A stretch of 64,000 bases of DNA from Paenibacillus phytorum (lineage in GTDB: Bacteria > Bacillota > Bacilli > Paenibacillales > NBRC-103111), in the NCBI RefSeq assembly GCF_013141715.1, contig NZ_WHOA01000241.1:467422-531421 (forward strand). The letters are read 5' to 3'. The position numbers were made by a program, and so were the translations under genes. The notes under the pieces were generated by a model. It saw nothing but the letters and a program-made list of their open reading frames with translations, did not search any database and was not told the DNA's origin. This document shows positions 1-7,574 of the stretch, piece by piece (the stretch's first letter is position 1; each line of letters opens with the position of its first letter).

Positions 1-57
1 GAAGTCGAACGTCGTTGGAATATGTTAAAAGCCAAACATGAGAATGCTTATTTATAA
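1..57 (+). CDS. C-terminal fragment of an unidentified protein
   Basis: The window opens inside a reading frame that ends with TAA at 55-57 and encodes an 18-residue tail ending KHENAYL. Nothing in this tail identifies a family. A terminator-like hairpin about 130 bases downstream could end its transcript. It may also be a chance open frame, because only 18 codons are visible. Confidence 0.4.
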   Translation, partial: EVERRWNMLKAKHENAYL

Positions 58-189
58 GTCGTCATCATGAGAAAACCTTTATCGAGGCCATTCAAAGATG
101 AGCGACCGCGTTTAGATGTAGGTTTTATCGTCAATAACAAAGCGGTTTTCGGAAACCGAAAACTTATACTTTCTTATGTGGAAAAAATG

Positions 190-224
190 AAGGCACATTC
201 ACCTATGTGGTGAACGTGCCTTTT
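190..224 (+). terminator. Rho-independent terminator
   Basis: Arms AAGGCAC-a-TTCACC and GGTGAA-c-GTGCCTT enclose a 5-base loop and run into TTTTT. It sits between the fragment ending at 57 and the gene starting at 242. Confidence 0.75.
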
Positions 225-241
225 TATCGGAGGAATGAAAG

Positions 242-535
242 ATGCCCTATGTGTTGCAGCACAAAATATCGCAGCAGATTTTCACATGTACACTTGTCAA
301 TCACTACGGTTTAGCTTATTATGGTGTTAAATTTTGGCCGGATTTAGAGGAGGCTGAGCAGGAATATCCTGCTTTTCTACACAACATGGGGGGAATGGAG
401 TCGGATGCTTGGCAAGTGACTGAGCTCGAGGAAGGGGAAATGAAGCTCTGCAATGTGAAGTTGAAAAATGACCCTAATTTGCAAGTGTTTTGGCCTCTTA
501 CACGAAAACCGGAAGTCCGTAAACTGGAAAAATAA
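242..535 (+). CDS. Conserved-looking hypothetical protein, 97 aa
   Basis: The ATG is preceded by a good Shine-Dalgarno GGAGG at 229-233, and the frame is free of low-complexity sequence, so it looks like a real gene. The protein is small and soluble, rich in aromatic residues (YYGVKFWP near residues 26-33, VFWP near residue 80), with no signal peptide or membrane segment. I do not recognise its family. It stands alone between a terminator upstream and a riboswitch leader downstream. Confidence 0.6.
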   Translation: MPYVLQHKISQQIFTCTLVNHYGLAYYGVKFWPDLEEAEQEYPAFLHNMGGMESDAWQVTELEEGEMKLCNVKLKNDPNLQVFWPLTRKPEVRKLEK

Positions 536-650
536 ACCGTAGCGTCAATAGGTACGCAGCCACTATGAGTTCGACGAGAAACGCAACCTTTCGCCTATAT
601 TCGTGAAGAACCCCCTCAAACTATAATAAGGATGCGGTAGAAAAAATTAA

Positions 651-749
651 CATCACAACGTAATGGCATACCGAGCGAAAGTTTGGGACGCAAAGCTATA
701 GGGGCTCTCGTGCCAAAGGTACAGTGCTAGCCAGCTGCCGAATGCGATG
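651..749 (+). promoter_or_regulatory. Cyclic-di-GMP-I (GEMM-I) riboswitch aptamer
   Basis: The leader contains the signatures of the GEMM-I aptamer: GGCATACC, a GAAA tetraloop hairpin, the invariant GGGACGCAAAGC (685-696), and the tetraloop-receptor side TAGCCAGCTGCCG (728-740). A closing P1 can form between CATC (651-654) and GATG (746-749). By alignment to the Vibrio Vc2 aptamer from memory, the ligand-discriminating position 20 is G, which fits c-di-GMP rather than cGAMP. A terminator follows at 765-804, then the NlpC/P60 hydrolase gene. Confidence 0.9.
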
Positions 750-764
750 GGACCCCTCTACAAG

Positions 765-804
765 AAAAGGATGACCCTGCTGAGGAAAACGGGCCATCCT
801 TTTT
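765..804 (+). terminator. Riboswitch expression-platform terminator
   Basis: AAAAGGATG (765-773) pairs with CATCCTTTT (795-803), with an inner CCC/GGG extension and a U tract. It is enclosed by a second stem, CCTCTACA (755-762) with TGTAGAGG (809-816), which could act as the alternative structure. It lies between the c-di-GMP aptamer and the gene at 896. Confidence 0.7.
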
Positions 805-895
805 ACGATGTAGAGGAGGTGACAGGTTCAAATTATCCATTTCGTCAGTGAATCAGATACATCTAGAGCGATATCAACCTATGGAGGAAGACACG

Positions 896-1849
896 ATGAG
901 AAAATGGAAAATGGTTATCGGAATGCTTGTTTTAGCGCTTACTTTTGTAGTCCCTGCAGCCATTCAGGCAAATGAGGGGATAACGACAAAGGCACAAATT
1001 GTTTCGGGGGTAAGCTTCAGAGATCAAGCTAGTACTTCAAGCAATGTTATACGTTTATTGAAAACAAACGAAATTGTTACCGTCACGGACTATGTAACGA
1101 CGAATTGGTATAAAATCAAGGATGCACAGGGTGTAAGCGGATATGTTTCGACGAATAGTAAATATATAAAAATAACTAGCAATGCGGAAATCATCTATGG
1201 CGTAAACTTTCGCACACTTCCAGCTTCCGAACCCGGCTCTAAGATTATTCGGATGCTTAGTAAAGGGGAAGACATCCTCGTTACAGCAAAAGTCAATGAC
1301 AGCTGGTATAAAATTCAAGACGCTAATGGAACTAGCGGGTATGTAAGCACAAATAGTAAATACATAAGCACTGATTTCTCTGTCATCAAACCCAATCTAC
1401 CTCTCGCCGACGAAATTAAAGCTGTTATTGCAGCTGGCCAAGTTTACTTAGGCACTCCTTATGAATTTGGTTCGGTACGCAACGATACCACGACCTTCGA
1501 TTGCTCGGATTTCATTCAAACGATGTTCTGGGATGCTCTACGATTCTCCGTACCTAGCGATTCACAAGCACAAGGCAACTATGTTAAATCGTTAGGTCCT
1601 GTTAGTAAGGATTGGAAAAGTTTGAAACGTGGAGATCTGATGTTCTTCAGCAGCTACAAAGGGAGTAAAGCATCAGATTATGATAACGTGAACGTTCTTA
1701 CAGAACCGATCACGCATGTTGGACTTTATTTAGGAAATGGGAATATGCTGCATACGTATTCGATCGAATCCGGCGGAGTTCGTACGGATACGATCGATGG
1801 GAAGCAATGGGAAAATCGATTTTTGTTCGGCGGCAGTGTTTTACGATAA
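896..1849 (+). CDS. Secreted SH3b-SH3b-NlpC/P60 peptidoglycan endopeptidase
   Basis: A 317-residue exported cell-wall hydrolase. Residues 1-25 form a signal peptide (MRKWK, hydrophobic core, then PAAIQA). Two bacterial SH3 repeats follow (about 30-95 and 98-160; both end in SGYVSTNSKYI), and then an NlpC/P60 domain (about 175-317). The catalytic Cys is Cys203 in FDCSDF and the His is His274 in THVGLYLG. NlpC/P60 enzymes cleave D-gamma-glutamyl-diaminopimelate bonds in peptidoglycan stem peptides. The start at 896 was chosen for GGAGG at 883-887; in-frame starts at 848 and 881 lack a fitting site. Transcription is probably controlled by the c-di-GMP riboswitch and terminator upstream, which ties wall remodelling to the motile/sessile switch. 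Confidence 0.88.
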   Translation: MRKWKMVIGMLVLALTFVVPAAIQANEGITTKAQIVSGVSFRDQASTSSNVIRLLKTNEIVTVTDYVTTNWYKIKDAQGVSGYVSTNSKYIKITSNAEIIYGVNFRTLPASEPGSKIIRMLSKGEDILVTAKVNDSWYKIQDANGTSGYVSTNSKYISTDFSVIKPNLPLADEIKAVIAAGQVYLGTPYEFGSVRNDTTTFDCSDFIQTMFWDALRFSVPSDSQAQGNYVKSLGPVSKDWKSLKRGDLMFFSSYKGSKASDYDNVNVLTEPITHVGLYLGNGNMLHTYSIESGGVRTDTIDGKQWENRFLFGGSVLR

Positions 1850-1894
1850 GTGATTGTTCGATCAGAGGAATTTTGCCATATACTATAGATAGGG

Positions 1895-1921
1895 GCGGAT
1901 GCAGCTTCAGCATCCGCTTCT
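1895..1921 (+). terminator. Rho-independent terminator
   Basis: The perfect stem GCGGATGC (1895-1902) / GCATCCGC (1910-1917) is followed by TTCTTCCT. It ends the NlpC/P60 transcript. The upstream in-frame ATG of the next gene (1899) falls inside this hairpin, which argues against that start. Confidence 0.75.
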
Positions 1922-1955
1922 TCCTCATTCTAAGGAGAAAGGAAGAACCTTATCT

Positions 1956-2549
1956 TTGAAACCTTTGACGACGACCCAACCACTGGAATTTCGGAACACA
2001 ACGGAAAGAGGACTTAACCTAGATACCGTACACGAGCGTATTCTCCATTTCATGCGTCACGACCCCGTAGCAACCTACAAATTTATTATTGGTACGGATT
2101 GTCAGGTACACACAGGTCATACGAAATTCATTACCGGTGTAGTTATCCAGCGGTTAGGAAAAGGAGCGTGGGCGTGTTATCGTCAAGTCATCGTTCATCG
2201 GGCCCTACATTCGATTAAGGAAAAGCTTTCGATGGAAACTGCTTTGAGTGAAGAAATTGCCATGTATTTTGATGAGTCTAAACGACAGGATATGGAAAAT
2301 ATTATTCTTCCACATCTGTATCAAGGTGCTTCCTTCGACATGTTTATTCATATTGATGCCGGTGACGATGAAAATAAGAACAGGACGGCTAAATTCGTCC
2401 AAGAAATGGTGCGGAGAGTGGAATCTGTTGGTATGGTTCCTGTTATTAAACCAGATTGTTACGTAGCTTCGGCCTATGCCAATCGTTTTTCGAAAAAGCC
2501 GTATCAGCCAATTTATAAGAATCATGAGGTCATCGATGGAATCCTATAA
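1956..2549 (+). CDS. ykuK: YkuK family protein (RNase H-like fold)
   Basis: A 197-residue soluble protein matching the YkuK (DUF458) family of Bacillales. Recognisable parts are FIIGTDCQVH (about residues 43-52), the basic/aromatic core around GAWACYRQVIVHR, and DMFIHIDAG with later VIKPDCYVASAYANRFSKK. The family has a predicted RNase H-like fold, but its biochemical role is not established. TTG at 1956 was chosen because AAGGAGAAAGGAAG lies at 1932-1945, while the ATG at 1899 lies in the upstream terminator. It is monocistronic, with a terminator about 10 bases after its stop. Confidence 0.8.
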   Translation: MKPLTTTQPLEFRNTTERGLNLDTVHERILHFMRHDPVATYKFIIGTDCQVHTGHTKFITGVVIQRLGKGAWACYRQVIVHRALHSIKEKLSMETALSEEIAMYFDESKRQDMENIILPHLYQGASFDMFIHIDAGDDENKNRTAKFVQEMVRRVESVGMVPVIKPDCYVASAYANRFSKKPYQPIYKNHEVIDGIL

Positions 2550-2559
2550 GAGAAATAGC

Positions 2560-2610
2560 AACCGTTAGTTCGAAGTGGTCACCTCGATCATAGGAACTGA
2601 CGGTTTTGTT
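2560..2610 (+). terminator. Rho-independent terminator
   Basis: A 12-bp stem (AACCGTTAGTTC with GAACTGACGGTT, one G-U pair) with a 22-base loop is followed by TTGTTT. It ends the ykuK transcript. Confidence 0.7.
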
Positions 2611-2697
2611 TGGCCCAAGAAGGTTGTGAAAAGAGGATTCCTCCGCTTCTTAGCGAAATAATGCTTCTACAAGGTTAGAAAGAAAGGGGAGAACAAG

Positions 2698-3204
2698 ATG
2701 AGCAAAACATTTATAATAGAAGCCGTTATGCTAGCGGTGCATGGTCAGTTAATGCTGCCTGGGCAGCCTGTTACTTATGTGATACCTTATACCAGCATTC
2801 AGGAGTTATACGAGCTTCAGACAGGCAGTGAGCCGATCATGTTAGAGGAAGAAGACGATGGCTTCGTGAAGCAAATGATTGGTGAGCTGATTGCTTTCTT
2901 CGAGGAATCTTTTAATAAGAAAAAAATTGAAAAAGCGTTAACTGTTCCATGGCGTAAAAGCCCACCTTTACCAATAAATGAGTATGTCACCTTAATGATT
3001 GTTTTTGCGATCGACAATGAGGAGTATGGGGACAATTTCGACCCGATTGAAACCGAATTAATTCTGACGGCGATCAAAGAACAGGCTGCTCTGTTAACTG
3101 ACCAGTTAGATTTCATTGAACGTATGGTTCAAGCAGGAATTCCAGTCGAAGCTTATGACGTAGAGGATTTTGAATTTGCGGTAGAAGGTGACAATCAGGT
3201 TTAG
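2698..3204 (+). CDS. Hypothetical acidic protein, 168 aa
   Basis: The ATG has a good site (AAAGGGGAGAAC). The protein is soluble and strongly acidic, with a Glu/Asp-rich segment at about residues 48-55 (LEEEDDG) and an acidic C-terminus (VEAYDVEDFEFAVEGD). No catalytic motif, signal or membrane segment is visible, and I do not recognise the family. It lies 24 bases upstream of the phosphotransferase-like gene on the same strand, so the two are probably co-transcribed. Confidence 0.6.
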   Translation: MSKTFIIEAVMLAVHGQLMLPGQPVTYVIPYTSIQELYELQTGSEPIMLEEEDDGFVKQMIGELIAFFEESFNKKKIEKALTVPWRKSPPLPINEYVTLMIVFAIDNEEYGDNFDPIETELILTAIKEQAALLTDQLDFIERMVQAGIPVEAYDVEDFEFAVEGDNQV

Positions 3205-3228
3205 AAAGAGGAGTTGAGGAATGCAATT

Positions 3229-4257
3229 ATGCGTGTCAAAGATCAAGAGGAGCAATTAACCTCACTGCCAACATACTGGTTTCCAGCTCAAACATGGTCC
3301 ATGCGTGTTGGCGCGGGAGGTATGAATAATACAACTCGGTTCGTAGACGTGGAAGGTACTTCCTATGTTCTTCGATTGTACGAAACTCATCGTGACATGG
3401 ACAAAATAATTTTCGAGCATAGTGTTCTTTTGGCATTAGATAAAGAAAAAGATAAGCTTCACTTTCGTGTGCCTGTGCCCGTAGAGCTCCCAGCTGGGGG
3501 GACAGTTGTTCGATTAGACGCTAAGGAAGGCAAACTGGCTGCCTTATTTACGTACACAGATGGCTGCAATCCTACTTGGGGGAATACGCATCAACTGCTG
3601 CAATTCGGAGAGGCTGTCGGAAAGCTGTCATCTGCTCTGGCTGCGATTTCCATGGAACTTGAACCTGTCTACCCACCGTACTATGAAATTGAACATATCC
3701 ATCCCCGCTGCACGCCAGATGCGATTCAAGAGTTCTGTCTTCAACCACCAGAACCATTCAGGATGCAGCGCGATGAGCTTTCCTATATATTTGGTCGATT
3801 TGCTGCTTTTTATAAGGCTATTCCTTATCTTCGAAAGCTTCCACATCAACTCGTTCATGGTGATATCAACGGGTCTAATATGCTGGTTAATGCCGATGGT
3901 CAAATTACGGCCGTACTTGATTTTGAATTCGTAACGCTAGATGTTCGAGTTATGGAGTTAGCGGTCTGCTTATCAGATCTTATCGATCCCACTCTACCGT
4001 TAGAAGAACTGCGACGCAATTGTACTGCCTTTTACAAGGGGTATGGCCAATCGATTCATTTGAGAGAGGAAGAAATTGTGTTGTTGCCTCTTCTGATCGA
4101 GCTTCGTCGGTTGGATGTATTTATCCATTTTCTGGGAAGATATTTAGATGGGGTGGATGCTCAAGGGGTGCTCGTTGATATTATTCATAACACATTTAAC
4201 AAAACGAAGTGGCTGCAAATGAATGGCTCGGAGCTTGTGCTTACTTTGCTCAAATAG
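3229..4257 (+). CDS. APH-family phosphotransferase (aminoglycoside/choline/homoserine kinase-like)
   Basis: A 342-residue protein with a protein-kinase-like fold. The Brenner catalytic loop LVHGDINGSNML (Asp212) and the metal-binding AVLDFEFV about 20 residues later are both intact, and an N-terminal GAGGMNNTTRFVDVEG resembles the nucleotide loop. The APH superfamily phosphorylates small molecules such as aminoglycosides, choline, homoserine or sugars; the substrate here cannot be told, and nothing points to resistance. ATG 3229 has GAGGA 8 bases upstream. A TTG at 3214 abuts its own Shine-Dalgarno and is less likely. It follows the acidic hypothetical gene closely. Confidence 0.75.
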   Translation: MRVKDQEEQLTSLPTYWFPAQTWSMRVGAGGMNNTTRFVDVEGTSYVLRLYETHRDMDKIIFEHSVLLALDKEKDKLHFRVPVPVELPAGGTVVRLDAKEGKLAALFTYTDGCNPTWGNTHQLLQFGEAVGKLSSALAAISMELEPVYPPYYEIEHIHPRCTPDAIQEFCLQPPEPFRMQRDELSYIFGRFAAFYKAIPYLRKLPHQLVHGDINGSNMLVNADGQITAVLDFEFVTLDVRVMELAVCLSDLIDPTLPLEELRRNCTAFYKGYGQSIHLREEEIVLLPLLIELRRLDVFIHFLGRYLDGVDAQGVLVDIIHNTFNKTKWLQMNGSELVLTLLK

Positions 4258-4343
4258 CATGCGTGAAGATGGGGTAATCGTACAAGTGATAGTTCTCTGG
4301 ATGGAATACCATATAGCACCAATTGAAAAGGTGGTGTTTAGGT

Positions 4344-4571
4344 ATGCCTAAAGGTGTTTATCGGGGCAATGTTCTCGCTATGCCTAACTGTGGTCGTTTT
4401 TGCCGTAATGTGTGTACACGATTATTTGTTGTTGGGCGCAATCAATGTATTGCGGATTGTCTGCGGTGTGGTGGATTACGCGGAAGTGCAAAGTCCACTG
4501 TGAAATCAAAAGGAAAAATGGCTCACAAATCAAAACGTAAATGTCATTGCGGCTGTGGCAAATGTAAATAA
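4344..4571 (+). CDS. Small Cys-rich basic protein, 75 aa
   Basis: The ATG lies 8 bases after AAGGTGGTG. The protein has ten cysteines in 75 residues, grouped as NCGRFC, NVC, QCIADCLRC and a terminal KCHCGCGKC. A Lys/Ser-rich linker (KSTVKSKGKMAHKSKRK) precedes the last cluster. The spacing suggests metal binding or disulfide cross-linking. There is no signal peptide. A spore-coat or metal-sequestration role is possible in a sporeformer but nothing proves it. A terminator follows immediately, so the unit appears monocistronic. Confidence 0.65.
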   Translation: MPKGVYRGNVLAMPNCGRFCRNVCTRLFVVGRNQCIADCLRCGGLRGSAKSTVKSKGKMAHKSKRKCHCGCGKCK

Positions 4572-4580
4572 ATTTGAAAT

Positions 4581-4610
4581 AACTGGCGAAGGAATTCGGC
4601 AGTTTTATTT
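4581..4610 (+). terminator. Rho-independent terminator
   Basis: AACTG-g-CGAA and TTCG-g-CAGTT (4581-4605) with a GGAA loop are followed by TTATTT. It ends the Cys-rich gene. Confidence 0.65.
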
Positions 4611-4789
4611 CTGATTGTAGGTAAAATAAATGCATGACTAACCTTGAGGTAAGTAAGACACGTTTTTTTCAGTTCTTTTTTTGTTGCCTCGGTTAACCTA
4701 TACTAGTACTTAAGAAGCCAATTTACTGGTGAAACTTTGGTAGAAACATACGAAGTAAGTTTTCTACGAAAACTCTGAGGAGGACAAAC

Positions 4790-5779
4790 ATGGTCTATCA
4801 AGCAAGCTCAACGCGTTATGCAGAAATGAAATATAATCGTTCAGGCAAATCGGGACTTAAGCTCCCGGCCATTTCATTAGGTTTGTGGCACAATTTCGGT
4901 GGATTAGATCTCCATGAGAATGGAAGGGCTATGCTGCTTCGTTCTTTTGACTTAGGGATTACGCATTTTGATTTGGCTAATAACTACGGGCCGCCACCAG
5001 GGTCAGCTGAGGAAATGTTTGGTAAGGTGTTGAAAAGTGACTTGGCCGCGTACCGCGATGAGTTGATCATCTCAACTAAAGCTGGTTACCACATGTGGGA
5101 AGGTCCTTACGGTGAGTGGGGCTCTAAGAAATATCTAGTATCCAGCTTGGATCAAAGTTTGAAAAGAATGGGATTGGAATATGTAGATATTTTCTATTCA
5201 CACAGACCGGATCCGAATATACCATTCGAAGAGACTATGGCTGCCCTGGATTTAATTGTTCGTCAAGGTAAAGCTTTGTACATAGGACTTTCTAATTATA
5301 CGGCAGAGCAAACGAAAGAAGCAGTAACGATTCTGAAAGGTCTGGGAACACCGCTGTTGATTCATCAACCTTCATACAGCATGTTGAATCGTTGGATTGA
5401 GAATGGCCTGCAGGATGTGCTGGATGAGTTTGGCGTAGGCAGCATCGCGTTTTGTCCGCTTGCACAAGGCCTGCTGACGAACAAGTACGTGAGTGGGGTG
5501 CCAAGTGATTCTCGCGCGGGTGGGAAGAGTCAATTCCTGAACACGAAAGATATTACGGAAGAGAAACTTGCACAAATTAATCAACTGAATGAGATAGCGA
5601 GCAGTCGTGGACAAAGCTTGGCGCAAATGTCGCTAGCTTGGGTTCTTCGCGGCGAGCGAGTAACGTCAGCGTTGATTGGTGCAAGTCGTGTGTCTCAAAT
5701 TGAAGAGAACGTAGCTGCACTTAAAAACCTAGCATTCTCTCCAGAAGAATTGGCTAAAATTGAAGAAATCCTGAAGTAA
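4790..5779 (+). CDS. gpr: Aldo/keto reductase, YghZ/Gpr type (glyceraldehyde-3-phosphate reductase)
   Basis: A 329-residue NADPH-dependent aldo/keto reductase very close by eye to E. coli YghZ: CGKSGL-type start (here RSGKSGLKLPAISLGLWHNFGG), GITHFDLANNYGPPPGSAEE carrying the catalytic Asp and Tyr, Lys in ISTKAGYHMW, and His in DIFYSHRPD. E. coli YghZ reduces L-glyceraldehyde 3-phosphate and methylglyoxal, so detoxification of reactive carbonyls is likely. The C-terminal IGASRVSQIEENVAAL forms the cofactor 2'-phosphate site. RBS is GAGGAGG just before the ATG. It is convergent with xerS, and the two genes share a hairpin over their stops. Confidence 0.88.
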   Translation: MVYQASSTRYAEMKYNRSGKSGLKLPAISLGLWHNFGGLDLHENGRAMLLRSFDLGITHFDLANNYGPPPGSAEEMFGKVLKSDLAAYRDELIISTKAGYHMWEGPYGEWGSKKYLVSSLDQSLKRMGLEYVDIFYSHRPDPNIPFEETMAALDLIVRQGKALYIGLSNYTAEQTKEAVTILKGLGTPLLIHQPSYSMLNRWIENGLQDVLDEFGVGSIAFCPLAQGLLTNKYVSGVPSDSRAGGKSQFLNTKDITEEKLAQINQLNEIASSRGQSLAQMSLAWVLRGERVTSALIGASRVSQIEENVAALKNLAFSPEELAKIEEILK

Positions 5780-5790
5780 TCTTCAGGATT
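5767..5790. terminator. Bidirectional terminator hairpin overlapping both stop codons
   Basis: The 10-bp perfect stem AATCCTGAAG / CTTCAGGATT with a TAAT loop covers the stop of the aldo/keto reductase (5777-5779) and that of xerS (5783-5785). U tracts are weak on both sides, so its termination strength is uncertain. Confidence 0.5.
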
Positions 5791-6865
5791 CCAGTCGTTT
5801 ATCAATCGCTTCGGACATTGTTCTATCTGTGAGATGCGCATAGATTTGCGTTGTTTCAGGGGAAGCATGTCCGAGCTGCTCTTGGGTTTTGTACAAGTCA
5901 TTCTGTAAGTAATAATCTGTGGCGAACGAGTGCCGCAGCTTGTGAACAGACAGGTAGGGCTTGCCGAAGCGCTTAGCGTACTTGATAACGAGTTCTTGGA
6001 TAGCCCGTTTCGTCATACGTTCGCCCTCTTTTTTGCCATTTGCGATGGCAAGGAAGAGGGCTTTTTCCTTTTTGAGCGGCTTATAGCGAGTTGAGCGGAT
6101 GGCGATATAGTCCGTTAGAGCTTGAATAGCTTCATTACGGAAGTATACGGGAGTTTTGAACGTGTCATCATTCTTACCTTTGCGATATACGTATGTAAGC
6201 TTCTTCTTGAGGTCAATATCATCGACGTTCAGATTGAATACTTCCGATACACGTAGCCCTGAATTAAGTATGAGTGTAATGATGCAAGTATCTCTTATTT
6301 TGTTCAACTCGTAGGAGTAGAGAGCTTGCTTATTGGTAGCTACATCGTGTTCATAGCCATGCTGCACATACGCAATAAATTCAACGATCTCCTCTTCTTG
6401 AAGCAGCTTGCCCTCGAGTTTAGCGGCACTATCTTTGGGTCTATGCGAGCGTTTGATCTCCACTTTGGCCATCACATTCCGCTTCAGAAGCGGGTAGAAA
6501 TTATCGTCCTCGGCAATTTGGCTTAAATAATGGAATAAGGAACGTAAAGCGGAAAGCTTACGGTTAATCGTCGTTTTCACATTAGCCTGGACTTTACGAG
6601 TAGCTAGGAACATGCGGAAGTTGTCAACGCTATCCATATGTAATTTCTCCAAATCCTCCAGAGGAACTTGGTTCATTGAGGGAGCAGAACTTAATCCTTC
6701 GGCCAACAGCCAGGATAGAAAGATTTCGTAATCACGCACATACTCAAGTAAAGAGGATGGAGAGAGGTCTGGCAGCTTATAATTGATAAATTTCTCAATA
6801 TACCACGGCATAGTAGGGATTCTTTTTTCTAATTCAAGGCGATCTTTGACTTTAATGATGTTCAT
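5783..6865 (-). CDS. xerS: Tyrosine recombinase XerS
   Basis: A 360-residue site-specific recombinase. The N-terminal SAM-like core-binding domain (about 15-130; LSPSSLLEYVRDYEIFLSWL) and the catalytic domain (about 160-360) are both complete. Active-site residues are visible: Arg in SGLRVSEVF, His and Arg in HKLRHSFAT, His in LGHAS, and nucleophile Tyr342 in TTQIYAHL. Length and N-terminus match the XerS type, which acts alone at dif sites in streptococci, rather than the shorter XerC/XerD (about 300). No dif-like site or mobile-element context is seen nearby, so a chromosomal housekeeping role is favoured. RBS AGGTGA lies 9 bases before the ATG. Confidence 0.82.
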   Translation of the reverse strand: MNIIKVKDRLELEKRIPTMPWYIEKFINYKLPDLSPSSLLEYVRDYEIFLSWLLAEGLSSAPSMNQVPLEDLEKLHMDSVDNFRMFLATRKVQANVKTTINRKLSALRSLFHYLSQIAEDDNFYPLLKRNVMAKVEIKRSHRPKDSAAKLEGKLLQEEEIVEFIAYVQHGYEHDVATNKQALYSYELNKIRDTCIITLILNSGLRVSEVFNLNVDDIDLKKKLTYVYRKGKNDDTFKTPVYFRNEAIQALTDYIAIRSTRYKPLKKEKALFLAIANGKKEGERMTKRAIQELVIKYAKRFGKPYLSVHKLRHSFATDYYLQNDLYKTQEQLGHASPETTQIYAHLTDRTMSEAIDKRLES

Positions 6866-6977
6866 AGGTAAATGTCACCTCACTAGCTTCTTCTTGCTGT
6901 TAGTATAGCAGTGGGTAAGGAAAATTGGTAGAAGAAGGTCGATTCGAAGAATATGACCCTGTGTTAATATAAAATGT

Positions 6978-7005
6978 ACCAAACTATTCTACGCAGTCGC
7001 ACGTC
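6978..7005 (+). promoter_or_regulatory. Possible ECF-sigma autoregulatory promoter
   Basis: ACCAAAC (6978-6984), 16 bases, then ACGTC (7001-7005) resembles the ECF pattern AAC/CGTC with 16-17 spacing, and lies about 60 bases ahead of the sigma gene. An inverted repeat TTCTACGC (6987-6994) / GCGTAGAA (7035-7042) overlaps it. This is a by-eye match only. Confidence 0.35.
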
Positions 7006-7063
7006 TTAGCCATACAAGACCAAATCTTATACGCGCGTAGAAAAAGGAGCGTCTTTTAACCTC

Positions 7064-7573
7064 ATGACGATGAATGGCAAGTTAGAAAAGTTGCTTATTG
7101 CATGTATTACGGAACATAAAGAAAATGTGTATCGTCTAGCTTACAGTTACGTTAAAAATTCGGAAGATGCCCTCGATGTCGTTCAAGACGCCATACATAA
7201 GGCTTTTGCCTCAGCCGGCTCTCTGAAAGACACCGCATCCATAAAGAGCTGGTTTTACAGGATTGTTGTAAATACTTCATTGGATTTCTTGAGGAAGCAT
7301 AAGAAAATTCAAGTTGTTGATGAAATCACGATGGAATCGTATGCTCAAGGCAGTGAAGATGCCTATGCCAATATTGATCTGGAAAGGGCACTGGATGATT
7401 TGCCGACAATCTATCGAAGTGTGATCGTACTAAGATTTTTTGAGGATTTGAAGATTGATGAAATCGCCGAGGTTTTACAAGAAAACATCAGTACGATAAA
7501 AACGCGATTGTATCAAGCCCTCCGATTACTCCGGATTAAAATGGTCGACGATAAGTTAGAGGAGGTCAACTAA
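7064..7573 (+). CDS. sigV: ECF RNA polymerase sigma factor, SigV-like
   Basis: A 169-residue ECF sigma factor. Region 2 runs through YRLAYSYVKNSEDALDVVQDAIHKAF (about 20-47) and IKSWFYRIVVNTSLDFLRK (about 60-78). Region 4 contains LDDLPTIYRSVIVLRFFEDLKIDEIAEVL with the helix-turn-helix at STIKTRLYQALRLLR. The next gene begins 2 bases after its stop and encodes an RsiV-type anti-sigma factor, so this is a SigV-class system. In B. subtilis SigV responds to lysozyme and switches on peptidoglycan O-acetylation and other wall defences. No oatA-like gene follows here, so the local target set is unknown. Confidence 0.8.
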   Translation: MTMNGKLEKLLIACITEHKENVYRLAYSYVKNSEDALDVVQDAIHKAFASAGSLKDTASIKSWFYRIVVNTSLDFLRKHKKIQVVDEITMESYAQGSEDAYANIDLERALDDLPTIYRSVIVLRFFEDLKIDEIAEVLQENISTIKTRLYQALRLLRIKMVDDKLEEVN

Positions 7574-7574
7574 A

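Noticed and set aside
67..213. A 48-codon open frame starting MRKPLSRPF
   Set aside because: No Shine-Dalgarno, and its last third lies inside the terminator hairpin at 190-224.
1899..1955. In-frame ATG extension of the ykuK gene
   Set aside because: It begins inside the upstream terminator stem and has no ribosome site; TTG 1956 fits better.
3229..4257. Aminoglycoside resistance gene
   Set aside because: Only the general APH kinase motifs are seen; these are shared by many metabolic kinases.
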